Shown here one piece after another: positions 37,679-46,147 of a stretch of DNA of 64,000 nucleotides; position 1 is the stretch's first letter, and each line of letters starts with the position of its first letter. Below the pieces are notes generated by a model, which was given only the letters and a program-made list of their open reading frames with translations, ran no database searches and was not told the origin of the DNA. Position numbers and translations under genes: made by a program. This DNA comes from Flavobacterium pokkalii (GTDB lineage Bacteria > Bacteroidota > Bacteroidia > Flavobacteriales > Flavobacteriaceae): the NCBI RefSeq assembly GCF_014596575.1, contig NZ_NASZ01000002.1, positions 186,001 to 250,000 of the forward strand, given 5' to 3'.

Positions 37679-38665
37679 ATGAAGAATTTGAAACTGGGTA
37701 TTTTTATTTTGTTGACGAGTACGTTTTTGATTTCGTGTAAACTTCCTGTCAAAAAGGAAAATTTACAAGCAAAATCAAAAATTACAAACCCAATATTACC
37801 GGGATATTTTGCAGATCCTTGTATTGTAAAAGAAGGAGATACTTTTTTTATTTATGCCACAATTGATCCTTGGGGAGGAGATGAACTGGCGGTATTTTCA
37901 ACTAAGGATTTTATACAATTTGAACGTCATCATTTAAACTGGCCAACGAAAAAAGCCTGTACGAGTCCTAATTCTAAAGATTCCATGGTGTGGGCACCAT
38001 CGGTAAGAAAAGCTGCTAATGGGAAATATTATATGTATGTTTCTGTGGGCAGCGAGGTTTGGGTTGGGGTCAGCAATACTCCGTTAGGGCCATGGAAAAA
38101 TGCCAAAGAAGACCAATCGCCACTGATTTCATCAAAAGATTATCCTTTGGTACACAATATAGATGCCGATTGCTTTATTGATGATGATGGTCAGGCTTAT
38201 TTATACTGGGGTTCCGGATTTAATTGGGTAAATGGTACTTGTATGGCAGCCAAACTGAATTCGGATATGATTTTATTTGATGAAAAACCTAAAGCAGTTA
38301 CTCCTAAGGATTATTTTGAAGCGCCTTATATGATTAAGCATTTTGGGAAATACTATTTGATGTTTTCGTCAGGAAAAGCTATTGATGCTACTTACAAAGT
38401 AGGATATGCTGTTGGAAATTCTCCTTTAGGACCATTTGAAACAGCCAAAAACAGTCCTATTCTGGAAACTACTGCTGATAGTATTACTTATGGTCCGGGA
38501 CATCATTCGGTTTTTAAGGAAAAAGGTCAGGATTATATTTTATACCACCGAATTCTTCCCCAAAAAGAAAAATATGTATTGCGTCAAATTTGTATTGACA
38601 GTTTGAATTTTGATGCTAATCACAACATCCTAAAAATAAAACCAACTGGCGTTTCCAGTTTCTGA
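37679..38665 (+). CDS. GH43 family glycosidase (lipoprotein)
   Basis: A five-bladed beta-propeller glycosidase of family GH43, which contains alpha-L-arabinofuranosidases, beta-xylosidases and exo-galactanases. The lipidated cysteine is C20. The catalytic triad can be placed: D46 (FADP, base), D162 (NIDADC, pKa modulator) and E214 (FEAPYM, acid). The protein is a single catalytic domain of 328 aa. Subfamily, and so specificity, cannot be read with certainty. It precedes GH89 by 28 nt and is probably co-transcribed with it. Confidence 0.9.
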   Translation: MKNLKLGIFILLTSTFLISCKLPVKKENLQAKSKITNPILPGYFADPCIVKEGDTFFIYATIDPWGGDELAVFSTKDFIQFERHHLNWPTKKACTSPNSKDSMVWAPSVRKAANGKYYMYVSVGSEVWVGVSNTPLGPWKNAKEDQSPLISSKDYPLVHNIDADCFIDDDGQAYLYWGSGFNWVNGTCMAAKLNSDMILFDEKPKAVTPKDYFEAPYMIKHFGKYYLMFSSGKAIDATYKVGYAVGNSPLGPFETAKNSPILETTADSITYGPGHHSVFKEKGQDYILYHRILPQKEKYVLRQICIDSLNFDANHNILKIKPTGVSSF

Positions 38666-38693
38666 TTTTGTATAATATAAGCTTAATAAAAAG

Positions 38694-40928
38694 ATGAAAA
38701 CCAACCTTAAATTAGTCATATTGTTTATTGTTTTTATTTTTGAAACTGGTGTTAGTCAATCGACAAAACCGGAGACAGAAATAGCTAATGCTTCCAGTCA
38801 ACTTATTGCTCGTATTTTACCCAATCATGCGTCGCAATTTAGTATAGAAATCGATTCTTCAGCCAAAGAGGATTGGTTTGAAATCGTTTCTAAAGGAGAT
38901 AAAATTGTGTTGAGAGGAAACAACGGTGTTTCGGTTGCATCTGCATTATATTATTATCTCAATAATGTTACACATTGCCAAATAACATGGAATGGAACCA
39001 ATTTGAATTTGCCTAAGAAATTGCCGGCAGTTCCTAAATTGATTCATAAAAAAACACCTTACGAATACCGCTATTATTTGAACTATTGCACCTTTAATTA
39101 CAGTATGAGTTGGTGGGATTGGAAACGTTGGGAAAAAGAAATCGACTGGATGGCTTTGCACGGAATCAATATGCCATTGGCGATTACCGGAGAAGAATAC
39201 ATTTGGGACGAAGTGTATAAATCCTATGGTTTTACAGATGAAGATTTGAATACTTTTTTTAGCGGACCGGCTTATTTCTCCTGGTTTTGGATGGGAAATT
39301 TAGATGGTTGGGGAGGACCTTTGTCTAAAAACTGGAAAGAAACGCATCGTGATTTGCAAATTAAAATTCTAAAAAGAGAACGCGAATTAGGAATGAGAAC
39401 AGTTTTGCCGGCTTTTACAGGACACGTTCCGGCATCGTTTAAAAAGTTTTTTCCTAATGCTAAATTAAAGCAAACTAACTGGGGGAATGATTTTGAGGAT
39501 ACTTATATTTTAGATTCGAATGATCCTTTGTTTGCTGAAATCGGAAAGAAATTCTTAGAAATGCAATCAAAGATTTATGGAACCGATCATCTGTATTCTG
39601 CAGATACTTTTAACGAAAATACTCCGCCATCAAATGATCCGACTTATTTATTTGATTTGAGTAAAAAGATATTTGAAGGGATGAAATCTGCCGATGAAAA
39701 AGCAATTTGGGTCATGCAGGGCTGGCTTTTTTACAGTCATAGGGAGTTTTGGGAAGCACCGCAAATCAAAGGTTTGCTGGATGCTGTTCCTGATGATAGG
39801 ATGATTATTTTAGATTTAGCTGCCGAGATTGAACCGGTTTGGAAACGCACCGAAGCTTTTTATGGCAAACAATGGATTTGGAATATGTTACACAATTTTG
39901 GTGGAAATATTTCGATGTTTGGTCGAATAGAAACCGTAGCCAATGAGCCTGCTAAAGCTTTAAAAGATCCAAAATCAGGAAAACTAAAAGGAATCGGACT
40001 AACAATGGAAGCTATCGAGCAAAATCCGGTTTTGTATGAGTTAATGACTGATAATACCTGGAGAGATACGCCAATTGAATTGAATTCCTGGTTGGCTAAT
40101 TATACTTTAAATCGTTATGGAAAATCAAACACTGATATTGCAAAAGCCTGGGATATTTTGGTAAAAACAGTTTATAACGGACAGGTAATTCGTGATGGAG
40201 CGGAATCGATTATCGTTTCAAGACCTACATTCGAAGGTTTCCGTCGCTGGGCAAGAACCAAACAAAATTATGCTTCAAAAGATTTATTGCCGGCTTGGGA
40301 TCTTTTTGTAAAAGCGGCTCCGGCTTATCAAAAATCAGATGGTTTTCAATATGATTTAGTAGATGTGACGCGTCAGGTTTTAGCTAATTATGCTTTGCCT
40401 TTGCAACAGCAAATTGCCAAAGATTATCAAAACAATGACAAAGCAGCATTTGAAAAAAACGCAAAAGAGTTTATTGAATTGATTGATGATATGGATCAAT
40501 TGTTGGCTACGCGTTATGATTTTCTTTTAGGTCCATGGATTGCCGATGCTAGACGTTGGGGAATTGATGAGAAAGAAAAAGCGTTGTATGAGCAAAATGC
40601 CCGTGATTTAATTACACTTTGGGGTGGGGCCGATAACAGATTGCATGAATACAGTAACCGTCAATGGAGCGGACTGTTTACTGATTTTTACAAACCAAGA
40701 TGGCAACAGTTTTTTACAGATGTAAAAGCCAATTGGGGAACTTTCAATCAGGAAAAATTTGATGAAAAAATTAAAGAATGGGAATGGAAATGGGTAAATG
40801 AGAGAAAAGATTTTCCGGTAAAAGCGAAGGGAAATCCAGCTGTGATTGCTAAAGCTTTGCACAAAAAATACCGCTCTCGCATTATACCTGTAACCGAAAA
40901 AATGGCGCCAATTAAATACGATTATTAA
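38694..40928 (+). CDS. GH89 alpha-N-acetylglucosaminidase
   Basis: A family 89 enzyme homologous to human lysosomal NAGLU, which removes terminal alpha-linked GlcNAc. The order of domains is signal peptide (about 1-22), small N-terminal alpha/beta domain (about 25-105), TIM barrel (about 110-450) and helical C-terminal domain (to 744). The two catalytic glutamates fall in DTFNENTPP (E308) and GLTMEAIEQN (E439). The gene ends two bases before the start of an HGSNAT-like acetyltransferase gene, a pairing that mirrors successive steps of lysosomal heparan breakdown. Sulfatases and heparin lyases are absent, so the substrate need not be heparan. Confidence 0.95.
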   Translation: MKTNLKLVILFIVFIFETGVSQSTKPETEIANASSQLIARILPNHASQFSIEIDSSAKEDWFEIVSKGDKIVLRGNNGVSVASALYYYLNNVTHCQITWNGTNLNLPKKLPAVPKLIHKKTPYEYRYYLNYCTFNYSMSWWDWKRWEKEIDWMALHGINMPLAITGEEYIWDEVYKSYGFTDEDLNTFFSGPAYFSWFWMGNLDGWGGPLSKNWKETHRDLQIKILKRERELGMRTVLPAFTGHVPASFKKFFPNAKLKQTNWGNDFEDTYILDSNDPLFAEIGKKFLEMQSKIYGTDHLYSADTFNENTPPSNDPTYLFDLSKKIFEGMKSADEKAIWVMQGWLFYSHREFWEAPQIKGLLDAVPDDRMIILDLAAEIEPVWKRTEAFYGKQWIWNMLHNFGGNISMFGRIETVANEPAKALKDPKSGKLKGIGLTMEAIEQNPVLYELMTDNTWRDTPIELNSWLANYTLNRYGKSNTDIAKAWDILVKTVYNGQVIRDGAESIIVSRPTFEGFRRWARTKQNYASKDLLPAWDLFVKAAPAYQKSDGFQYDLVDVTRQVLANYALPLQQQIAKDYQNNDKAAFEKNAKEFIELIDDMDQLLATRYDFLLGPWIADARRWGIDEKEKALYEQNARDLITLWGGADNRLHEYSNRQWSGLFTDFYKPRWQQFFTDVKANWGTFNQEKFDEKIKEWEWKWVNERKDFPVKAKGNPAVIAKALHKKYRSRIIPVTEKMAPIKYDY

Positions 40929-40930
40929 CT

Positions 40931-42073
40931 ATGGGAGCAATTTCTAACCAAAATTCCAATCGTTTCCTCTCGCTAGATGTGTTTAGAGGATTAACGATTT
41001 GTTTAATGATTGTGGTCAATACACCGGGAACAGGAGCCCATCTCTATCCTTATTTGGTTCATGCCGAATGGTTTGGATTTACTCTGGCCGATTTGGTATT
41101 TCCATCCTTTCTTTTTGCAATGGGGAATGCAATGAGTTTTTCGATGGGAAAAATGAAAGAAATGGCCGCTGATGTATTTTGGAAAAAAGTGATTAAGCGT
41201 ACGCTTATTATGTTTCTTCTAGGATACTTAATGTACTGGTTTCCCTTTGTTCGTCAAGGGATTGATGGTATTTGGGAATTAAAGCCTTTTGCCGAAACTC
41301 GTGTCATGGGCGTTTTGCAACGTATTGCATTGTGCTATTTGTTTGCAGCAGTTATCTTTTATTATTTGACTGAAAAAGCAGCAATCGTTTTGTCTGTAAT
41401 TTTTTTGTTGGGCTATTGGGCTATATTATATCTCTTTGGGCAACCGGGGGGAGAATTGGATATGGCCACTAATGCGGTAACCCGTTTGGATTTATCTATT
41501 TTAGGAAACGGACATATTTACAAAAGGGATGCTATACCTTTTGACCCGGAAGGAATTTTGAGCACCGTGCCATCAATTGTAAATGTAATTGCTGGTTTTA
41601 TTGCCGGAGCATTTATTCAAAGAATTGGAAAAACATTTGAAGGAATAGCTAAATTATTACTGGTAGGTTTTCTTTTAATGGCTTTGGCACGTTGGTGGGA
41701 TTTGGTTTTTCCAATTTGTAAAAAGCTTTGGACTGGTTCTTTCGTGTTGTATACTGTTGGAATCGATTTATCAATTATGGCAGTTTTAATTTATTTGATT
41801 GAATTAAAACAAAAGCAGTTTGGAGTTGAATTTTGTACCATTTTTGGCAAAAATCCTATGTTCATTTATTTGTTCTCAGAACTTTTCTTTACGTTATTGA
41901 GAATAATACCTGTAAATTCTGAACAAGATGTTTTCGAATGGTTTAGCGAAAGTATAATTCAAACTGTCTTTCCGGGAAGTTTAGGGTCTTTTGTTACGGC
42001 TATTTTGTTTATGCTGCTTTGTTGGAGTATTGGTTGGTGGTTGAACAAAAGGAGAATTTATATTCGTATTTGA
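40931..42073 (+). CDS. HGSNAT-like transmembrane acetyltransferase
   Basis: A 380-aa membrane protein with about ten hydrophobic helices, of the heparan-alpha-glucosaminide N-acetyltransferase (HGSNAT)/DUF5009 group. The start RFLSLDVFRGLTICLMIVVN and the loop LVHAEWFGFTLADLVFPSF correspond to the human enzyme, where a histidine in this loop is catalytic; here it would be H44. Human HGSNAT passes acetyl from cytosolic acetyl-CoA through the membrane to terminal alpha-glucosamine, so that NAGLU can cut it. The adjacent GH89 gene, two bases upstream, makes the same job likely: acetylating alpha-GlcN in the periplasm. The activity itself is inferred. Confidence 0.85.
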   Translation: MGAISNQNSNRFLSLDVFRGLTICLMIVVNTPGTGAHLYPYLVHAEWFGFTLADLVFPSFLFAMGNAMSFSMGKMKEMAADVFWKKVIKRTLIMFLLGYLMYWFPFVRQGIDGIWELKPFAETRVMGVLQRIALCYLFAAVIFYYLTEKAAIVLSVIFLLGYWAILYLFGQPGGELDMATNAVTRLDLSILGNGHIYKRDAIPFDPEGILSTVPSIVNVIAGFIAGAFIQRIGKTFEGIAKLLLVGFLLMALARWWDLVFPICKKLWTGSFVLYTVGIDLSIMAVLIYLIELKQKQFGVEFCTIFGKNPMFIYLFSELFFTLLRIIPVNSEQDVFEWFSESIIQTVFPGSLGSFVTAILFMLLCWSIGWWLNKRRIYIRI

Positions 42074-42081
42074 TTCAAAAT

Positions 42082-43158
42082 ATGGCATCAAAAAATAAAA
42101 TAGGGGTTTTGTTTTTCGTGACTTTCTTTTCATTGGTTTCTTTTAATGAAAAGAAACAGGATGGGGTGAAAATGAATCAAATTCAGGTGATTGGCAGTCA
42201 TAATTCATATAAAATTGCTATTGAAAAACCGCTCTGGGATTATTTGTATCAAAAAGATTCTGCCGGAGCAAAGTCACTACAATACTCGCATATTCCTCTG
42301 GAAGCGCAGTTGGATTTAGGCCTTCGAAATTTGGAGATGGATGTGTTGTACGATCCTAAAGGTGGTTATTATTCCAATCCTAAAGGTTTGACAATCGTAA
42401 AAACTCTGGGTAAAAAACCATTAGAATTTGATCCTGAAAAAAAGTTAGCGCAACCCGGATTAAAGATGTTTCATATTCCGGATATCGATTTTAGAAGTCA
42501 TTATCTACTTTTCAAAGAAGGATTGCAAGCCCTGAAAAAATGGTCAGATGAACATCAAAATCATTTTCCTATTTTTATATTAATCAATGCCAAAGACGGA
42601 AATAGTCAAAATTTGAAAGCGCCTTTACCATTCACAAAAGAAGCTTTAGAAAGTATCGATAGTGAAATTCGTTCCGTTTTTGACGCTTCGCAATTAATTA
42701 CTCCCGATTTGGTAAGAGGTGATTTTGCAACTTTGGAGGAAGCCATACTAAAAAAGGGTTGGCCAGATTTAGAAAGTGTTCGAGGAAAGATTTTATTTGT
42801 GTTGGATGAAAATGAAATCAAGAATAATCGTTATATGGACGGTCATCCAAGTTTGAAAAACTGCGTTTTATTTATAAATGCTAAAGAAGGAACTCCGGAA
42901 GCGGCTTTTAGAATTGTAAACAATCCGGTGAAAGATTTTAATTATATCAAAGAGTTGGTCGCCAAAGGCTACATGGTTCGCACCCGTGCCGATGACGGAA
43001 CAACCGAAGCCAGAGCGAATGATTATACTAAGTTTGAAAAAGCAAAAGCATCGGGAGCACAAGTAATTTCAACGGATTATTATATTCCGTCCACGCTTTT
43101 TAAATCGTCTTACAAGGTGAGTTTTGATAATAATCGTTTCGAAAGAATTAAAAAATAA
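42082..43158 (+). CDS. PI-PLC-like (calcium-dependent phosphoinositide phospholipase C) protein
   Basis: The protein matches the Ca2+-dependent phosphoinositide phospholipase C family of bacteria (PI-PLC-C1 type). The two catalytic histidines expected for in-line cleavage of inositol-phosphate are H40 in GSHNSY and H131 in MFHIPDID. The NLEMDV segment would supply acidic metal ligands. A short hydrophobic N-terminus (about residues 8-22) suggests export. The frame is open from 42019 inside the previous gene; ATG 42082 gives 358 aa and lies 8 nt after the HGSNAT-like stop. The place between GH89 and GH115 points to an inositol-phosphate lipid or glycan as substrate. Activity is not proven by sequence. 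Confidence 0.8.
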   Translation: MASKNKIGVLFFVTFFSLVSFNEKKQDGVKMNQIQVIGSHNSYKIAIEKPLWDYLYQKDSAGAKSLQYSHIPLEAQLDLGLRNLEMDVLYDPKGGYYSNPKGLTIVKTLGKKPLEFDPEKKLAQPGLKMFHIPDIDFRSHYLLFKEGLQALKKWSDEHQNHFPIFILINAKDGNSQNLKAPLPFTKEALESIDSEIRSVFDASQLITPDLVRGDFATLEEAILKKGWPDLESVRGKILFVLDENEIKNNRYMDGHPSLKNCVLFINAKEGTPEAAFRIVNNPVKDFNYIKELVAKGYMVRTRADDGTTEARANDYTKFEKAKASGAQVISTDYYIPSTLFKSSYKVSFDNNRFERIKK

Positions 43159-43162
43159 AATC

Positions 43163-46126
43163 ATGTTCAAAAATAAGTTTAATATCATTTTTCTAGTTTT
43201 TATTGCTCTTTTTGCCAATGTTGTAAATGGGCAAAACAATGATTTTGCTATTGTTTCAGCCAATCAAAAAGCCGCTATTTTAGTAGAAGAAAAAGAGCCA
43301 AAAGTAGTTCACATTGCAGCTAAAATTTTGGCTGATGATGTTTTTTCAATTACAAATAAGAGGTTGATAGTTTCGAAAAATAATTCTGAAATAACAATTA
43401 TGGCCGGAACTATTGGGCAAAGCAAATGGATTGATAATTTGGTTTCGAAACAAAAAATTACTGTTGCTGATGTAAAAGGGAAATGGGAAACTTATAAAAT
43501 TCAAGTTGTTGAAAATCCAACAGCAGCCATCAAAAAAGCATTGGTAATTGTAGGTTCTGACAGAAGAGCGACGGCTTACGGATTGCTGGAAATTTCCAGA
43601 ATGATGGGGGTTTCTCCATGGGAATGGTGGGCTGATGTTACACCGGATAAAAAAGACAATCTGGTTTTAAATATTCAAACTAAAGTTTATGGATCGCCAT
43701 CGGTGAAATACAGAGGAATTTTTCTAAACGATGAAGACTGGGGATTACAACCTTGGGCAGCCAAAACATTCGAACCGGAAACGGGGGATATCGGACCTAA
43801 AACTTATGCCAAAGTTTTTGAATTGTTGTTGCGTTTGAGAGCCAATACTATTTGGCCAGCGATGCACAAAAGCACCAAAGCCTTTTATTCTTTTCCAAAA
43901 AATAAAGAAGTTGCTGATGATTATGCCATTGTGGTAGGAACTTCGCATGCTGAGCCGATGTTGAGCAACATTAATGCGGAGTGGAACCACAATACGATGG
44001 GGGAATACCGTTATGATACGAATTCAGGGGTGATTAAAAATTTCTTTAAAAAGAGAACTAAAGAAACAGCAGCTTTTGAAAATATTTACACCATCGGAAT
44101 GCGTGGCGAACACGATTCGCCAATGATTGTGGGTGAAGACGATTCGGATGCACAGGTAAAATTATTGGAACAGGTGATTACCGACCAAAGGACTATTTTG
44201 AAAAAAGAAATTGGTAAAGAACCGAACAAAATTCCGCAAGCATTTATTCCGTATAAAGAAGTGTTGGATTATTACCAAAAAGGCTTGAAACTACCAGATG
44301 ATGCCCAACTGGTATGGACGGATGATAATTATGGGTACATTCGTCAGTTGAGTAATCTGAAAGAACAAACGCGTGCCGGAGGAGCGGGAATTTATTATCA
44401 TACTTCATATTGGGGACGTCCGCATGATTATTTGTGGTTGAATTCAACTAATCCGGTTTTGATGTGGGAAGAAATGGCAAAAGCATACGAATTCCAATCA
44501 CGTGATTTATGGATTTTGAACTGTGGCGATATCAAACCGCATGAATACAATATCGAATTATTTCTGGATATGGCTTGGGATATGAACCCTTTTGCTAAAA
44601 GTCAAAGTGTAAAAACACATATGCAAAACTGGGCTTCGAGAGAATTTGGAACGCAAAATGCTAATTCGATAACCGACTTGTTTTTTGATTATTATCATTT
44701 GGCTTTTCAGCGTCGTCCTGAGTTTATGGCTTGGAATCAGGTAGAACCGGAAACCAAATCAAAACCAACTGCGTTGACGCAAATTCATTACGGAGATGAG
44801 GTTTCCAAAAGAATTGAGGCTTACCAAAAATTAATGGATAGAGCTGAAAAATTAAAAACTGCTATTCCGGCGAATCGTCAAAATGCGTTTTATGAATTAG
44901 TTGAATATCCGGTTATTGGCGCAGCAAGTTTAAATCATAAATGGTTGTATTCGTATAAAAATAAATTTGTTGCCGAACAGGGAAGGGGAAGCGCAGCATT
45001 TTTTGCAAAAAAATCAGCAGAAGCTTTTGAAAGAATTCAGAAAGAAACGCGCTATTTTAATAACGAATTGGCCGGCGGAAAGTGGAAAAATATCATGAGT
45101 ATGTCGCCACGCTTTTTGCCCGTTTTTGATCAGGCTACGTCAACAAATGCTGTTGCAGGGAAAAAGCCGGAAATGAAACTGGCTTTGGAAAGTTATGAAA
45201 TGGAAGTCAACCACAAAACGGAGAATTCCTATGCTGATGTGCTGCCGGTTTTTAATGCTTATGTGAAGAATCAGTATTATATTGATGTTTTTATGAAAGG
45301 TGAGGGAACCGTAAATTGGCAGGCAAAACCGAAGGCGGATTGGATAAAAATTTCCCAACAACAAGGAACTTTAGATAATAAAGAACGTAGTCAACAACGT
45401 ATTTGGGTAAGTATCGATTGGGCAAAAGTACCAAAAGGAGTAAATAAAAAAGAAGCTCCTTTAGGACACGATTACCAATTGATTCCGCCAAGTTATAAGG
45501 TGAATTCGGCAATAGAATTTGTTAGTAAAGATACTTTGATTACGATTGGTGTGAGTGTATTTAATCCTAAATTTTCTGAATTAGAAAATTACAAAGGATT
45601 TGTGGAAGACAAAGGATATGTTTCTATAAATGCGGTGAATTATTCAAATAAAAAAGAGGGAAAAGGTGCCAAATGGGAAAGTTTTGAAGGCATGGGTTAT
45701 GCCGGAAAAGTGAGTGTGGCTTTGCCTCGAACAGCTGATTCTGAAGTAGATTTAAAAACGATAAAAGTTAATAGTCCCGTAATGGAATATGATTTTTATA
45801 CTTTTAATTTTGGTGATGCCAAAATAAATGTACAAATCGTTCCTACCCATGCTTTTTACGAAGGCAAAGGGGTGCGATGTGCGGTAGCCATTGATGATGC
45901 TGAGCCGGTTATTTTGGATTTTCAGACTTTTGGACGTAGTGATGAATGGATGCAAAATGTGTTGAAAAATGCTGCTGTAAAATCGGCGAAACAAATTGTT
46001 AATAAGGCTGGGAAACACACTTTGAAAGTTTGGATGGTCGATCCGGGAGTAATGATTGATCAAGTTTTAATTGATTTAGGCGGATGGAAAGATTCTTATG
46101 CTTTTCCACCGGAAACGAAGATGTAA
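43163..46126 (+). CDS. GH115 alpha-glucuronidase
   Basis: A large family 115 exo-alpha-glucuronidase (987 aa from ATG 43163, which lies 4 nt after the previous stop). A signal peptide ends VVNG. The conserved segments SPSVKYRGIFLNDEDWGLQPWA, LRLRANTIWPAMH and GTSHAEPML are spread over the N-terminal alpha/beta domain and TIM barrel; a C-terminal helical bundle and beta-sandwich complete the usual architecture. Characterised members remove alpha-linked (4-O-methyl)glucuronic acid from xylan or from arabinogalactan proteins. No xylanase is present here, so another alpha-glucuronide is likely, possibly GlcA on inositol. Confidence 0.93.
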   Translation: MFKNKFNIIFLVFIALFANVVNGQNNDFAIVSANQKAAILVEEKEPKVVHIAAKILADDVFSITNKRLIVSKNNSEITIMAGTIGQSKWIDNLVSKQKITVADVKGKWETYKIQVVENPTAAIKKALVIVGSDRRATAYGLLEISRMMGVSPWEWWADVTPDKKDNLVLNIQTKVYGSPSVKYRGIFLNDEDWGLQPWAAKTFEPETGDIGPKTYAKVFELLLRLRANTIWPAMHKSTKAFYSFPKNKEVADDYAIVVGTSHAEPMLSNINAEWNHNTMGEYRYDTNSGVIKNFFKKRTKETAAFENIYTIGMRGEHDSPMIVGEDDSDAQVKLLEQVITDQRTILKKEIGKEPNKIPQAFIPYKEVLDYYQKGLKLPDDAQLVWTDDNYGYIRQLSNLKEQTRAGGAGIYYHTSYWGRPHDYLWLNSTNPVLMWEEMAKAYEFQSRDLWILNCGDIKPHEYNIELFLDMAWDMNPFAKSQSVKTHMQNWASREFGTQNANSITDLFFDYYHLAFQRRPEFMAWNQVEPETKSKPTALTQIHYGDEVSKRIEAYQKLMDRAEKLKTAIPANRQNAFYELVEYPVIGAASLNHKWLYSYKNKFVAEQGRGSAAFFAKKSAEAFERIQKETRYFNNELAGGKWKNIMSMSPRFLPVFDQATSTNAVAGKKPEMKLALESYEMEVNHKTENSYADVLPVFNAYVKNQYYIDVFMKGEGTVNWQAKPKADWIKISQQQGTLDNKERSQQRIWVSIDWAKVPKGVNKKEAPLGHDYQLIPPSYKVNSAIEFVSKDTLITIGVSVFNPKFSELENYKGFVEDKGYVSINAVNYSNKKEGKGAKWESFEGMGYAGKVSVALPRTADSEVDLKTIKVNSPVMEYDFYTFNFGDAKINVQIVPTHAFYEGKGVRCAVAIDDAEPVILDFQTFGRSDEWMQNVLKNAAVKSAKQIVNKAGKHTLKVWMVDPGVMIDQVLIDLGGWKDSYAFPPETKM

Positions 46127-46147
46127 ATTTTAAAAGTAAATTGGAGA

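Noticed and set aside
38694..43158. Heparan sulfate degradation locus
   Set aside because: GH89 and the HGSNAT-like gene suggest it, but no sulfatase, heparinase of a known family or GH88 is present, while GH115, GH92 and inositol genes do not fit heparan.
43163..46126. Glucuronoxylan utilisation locus based on GH115
   Set aside because: No GH10, GH11, GH67, or acetyl xylan esterase genes accompany it; a single GH43 is not enough.
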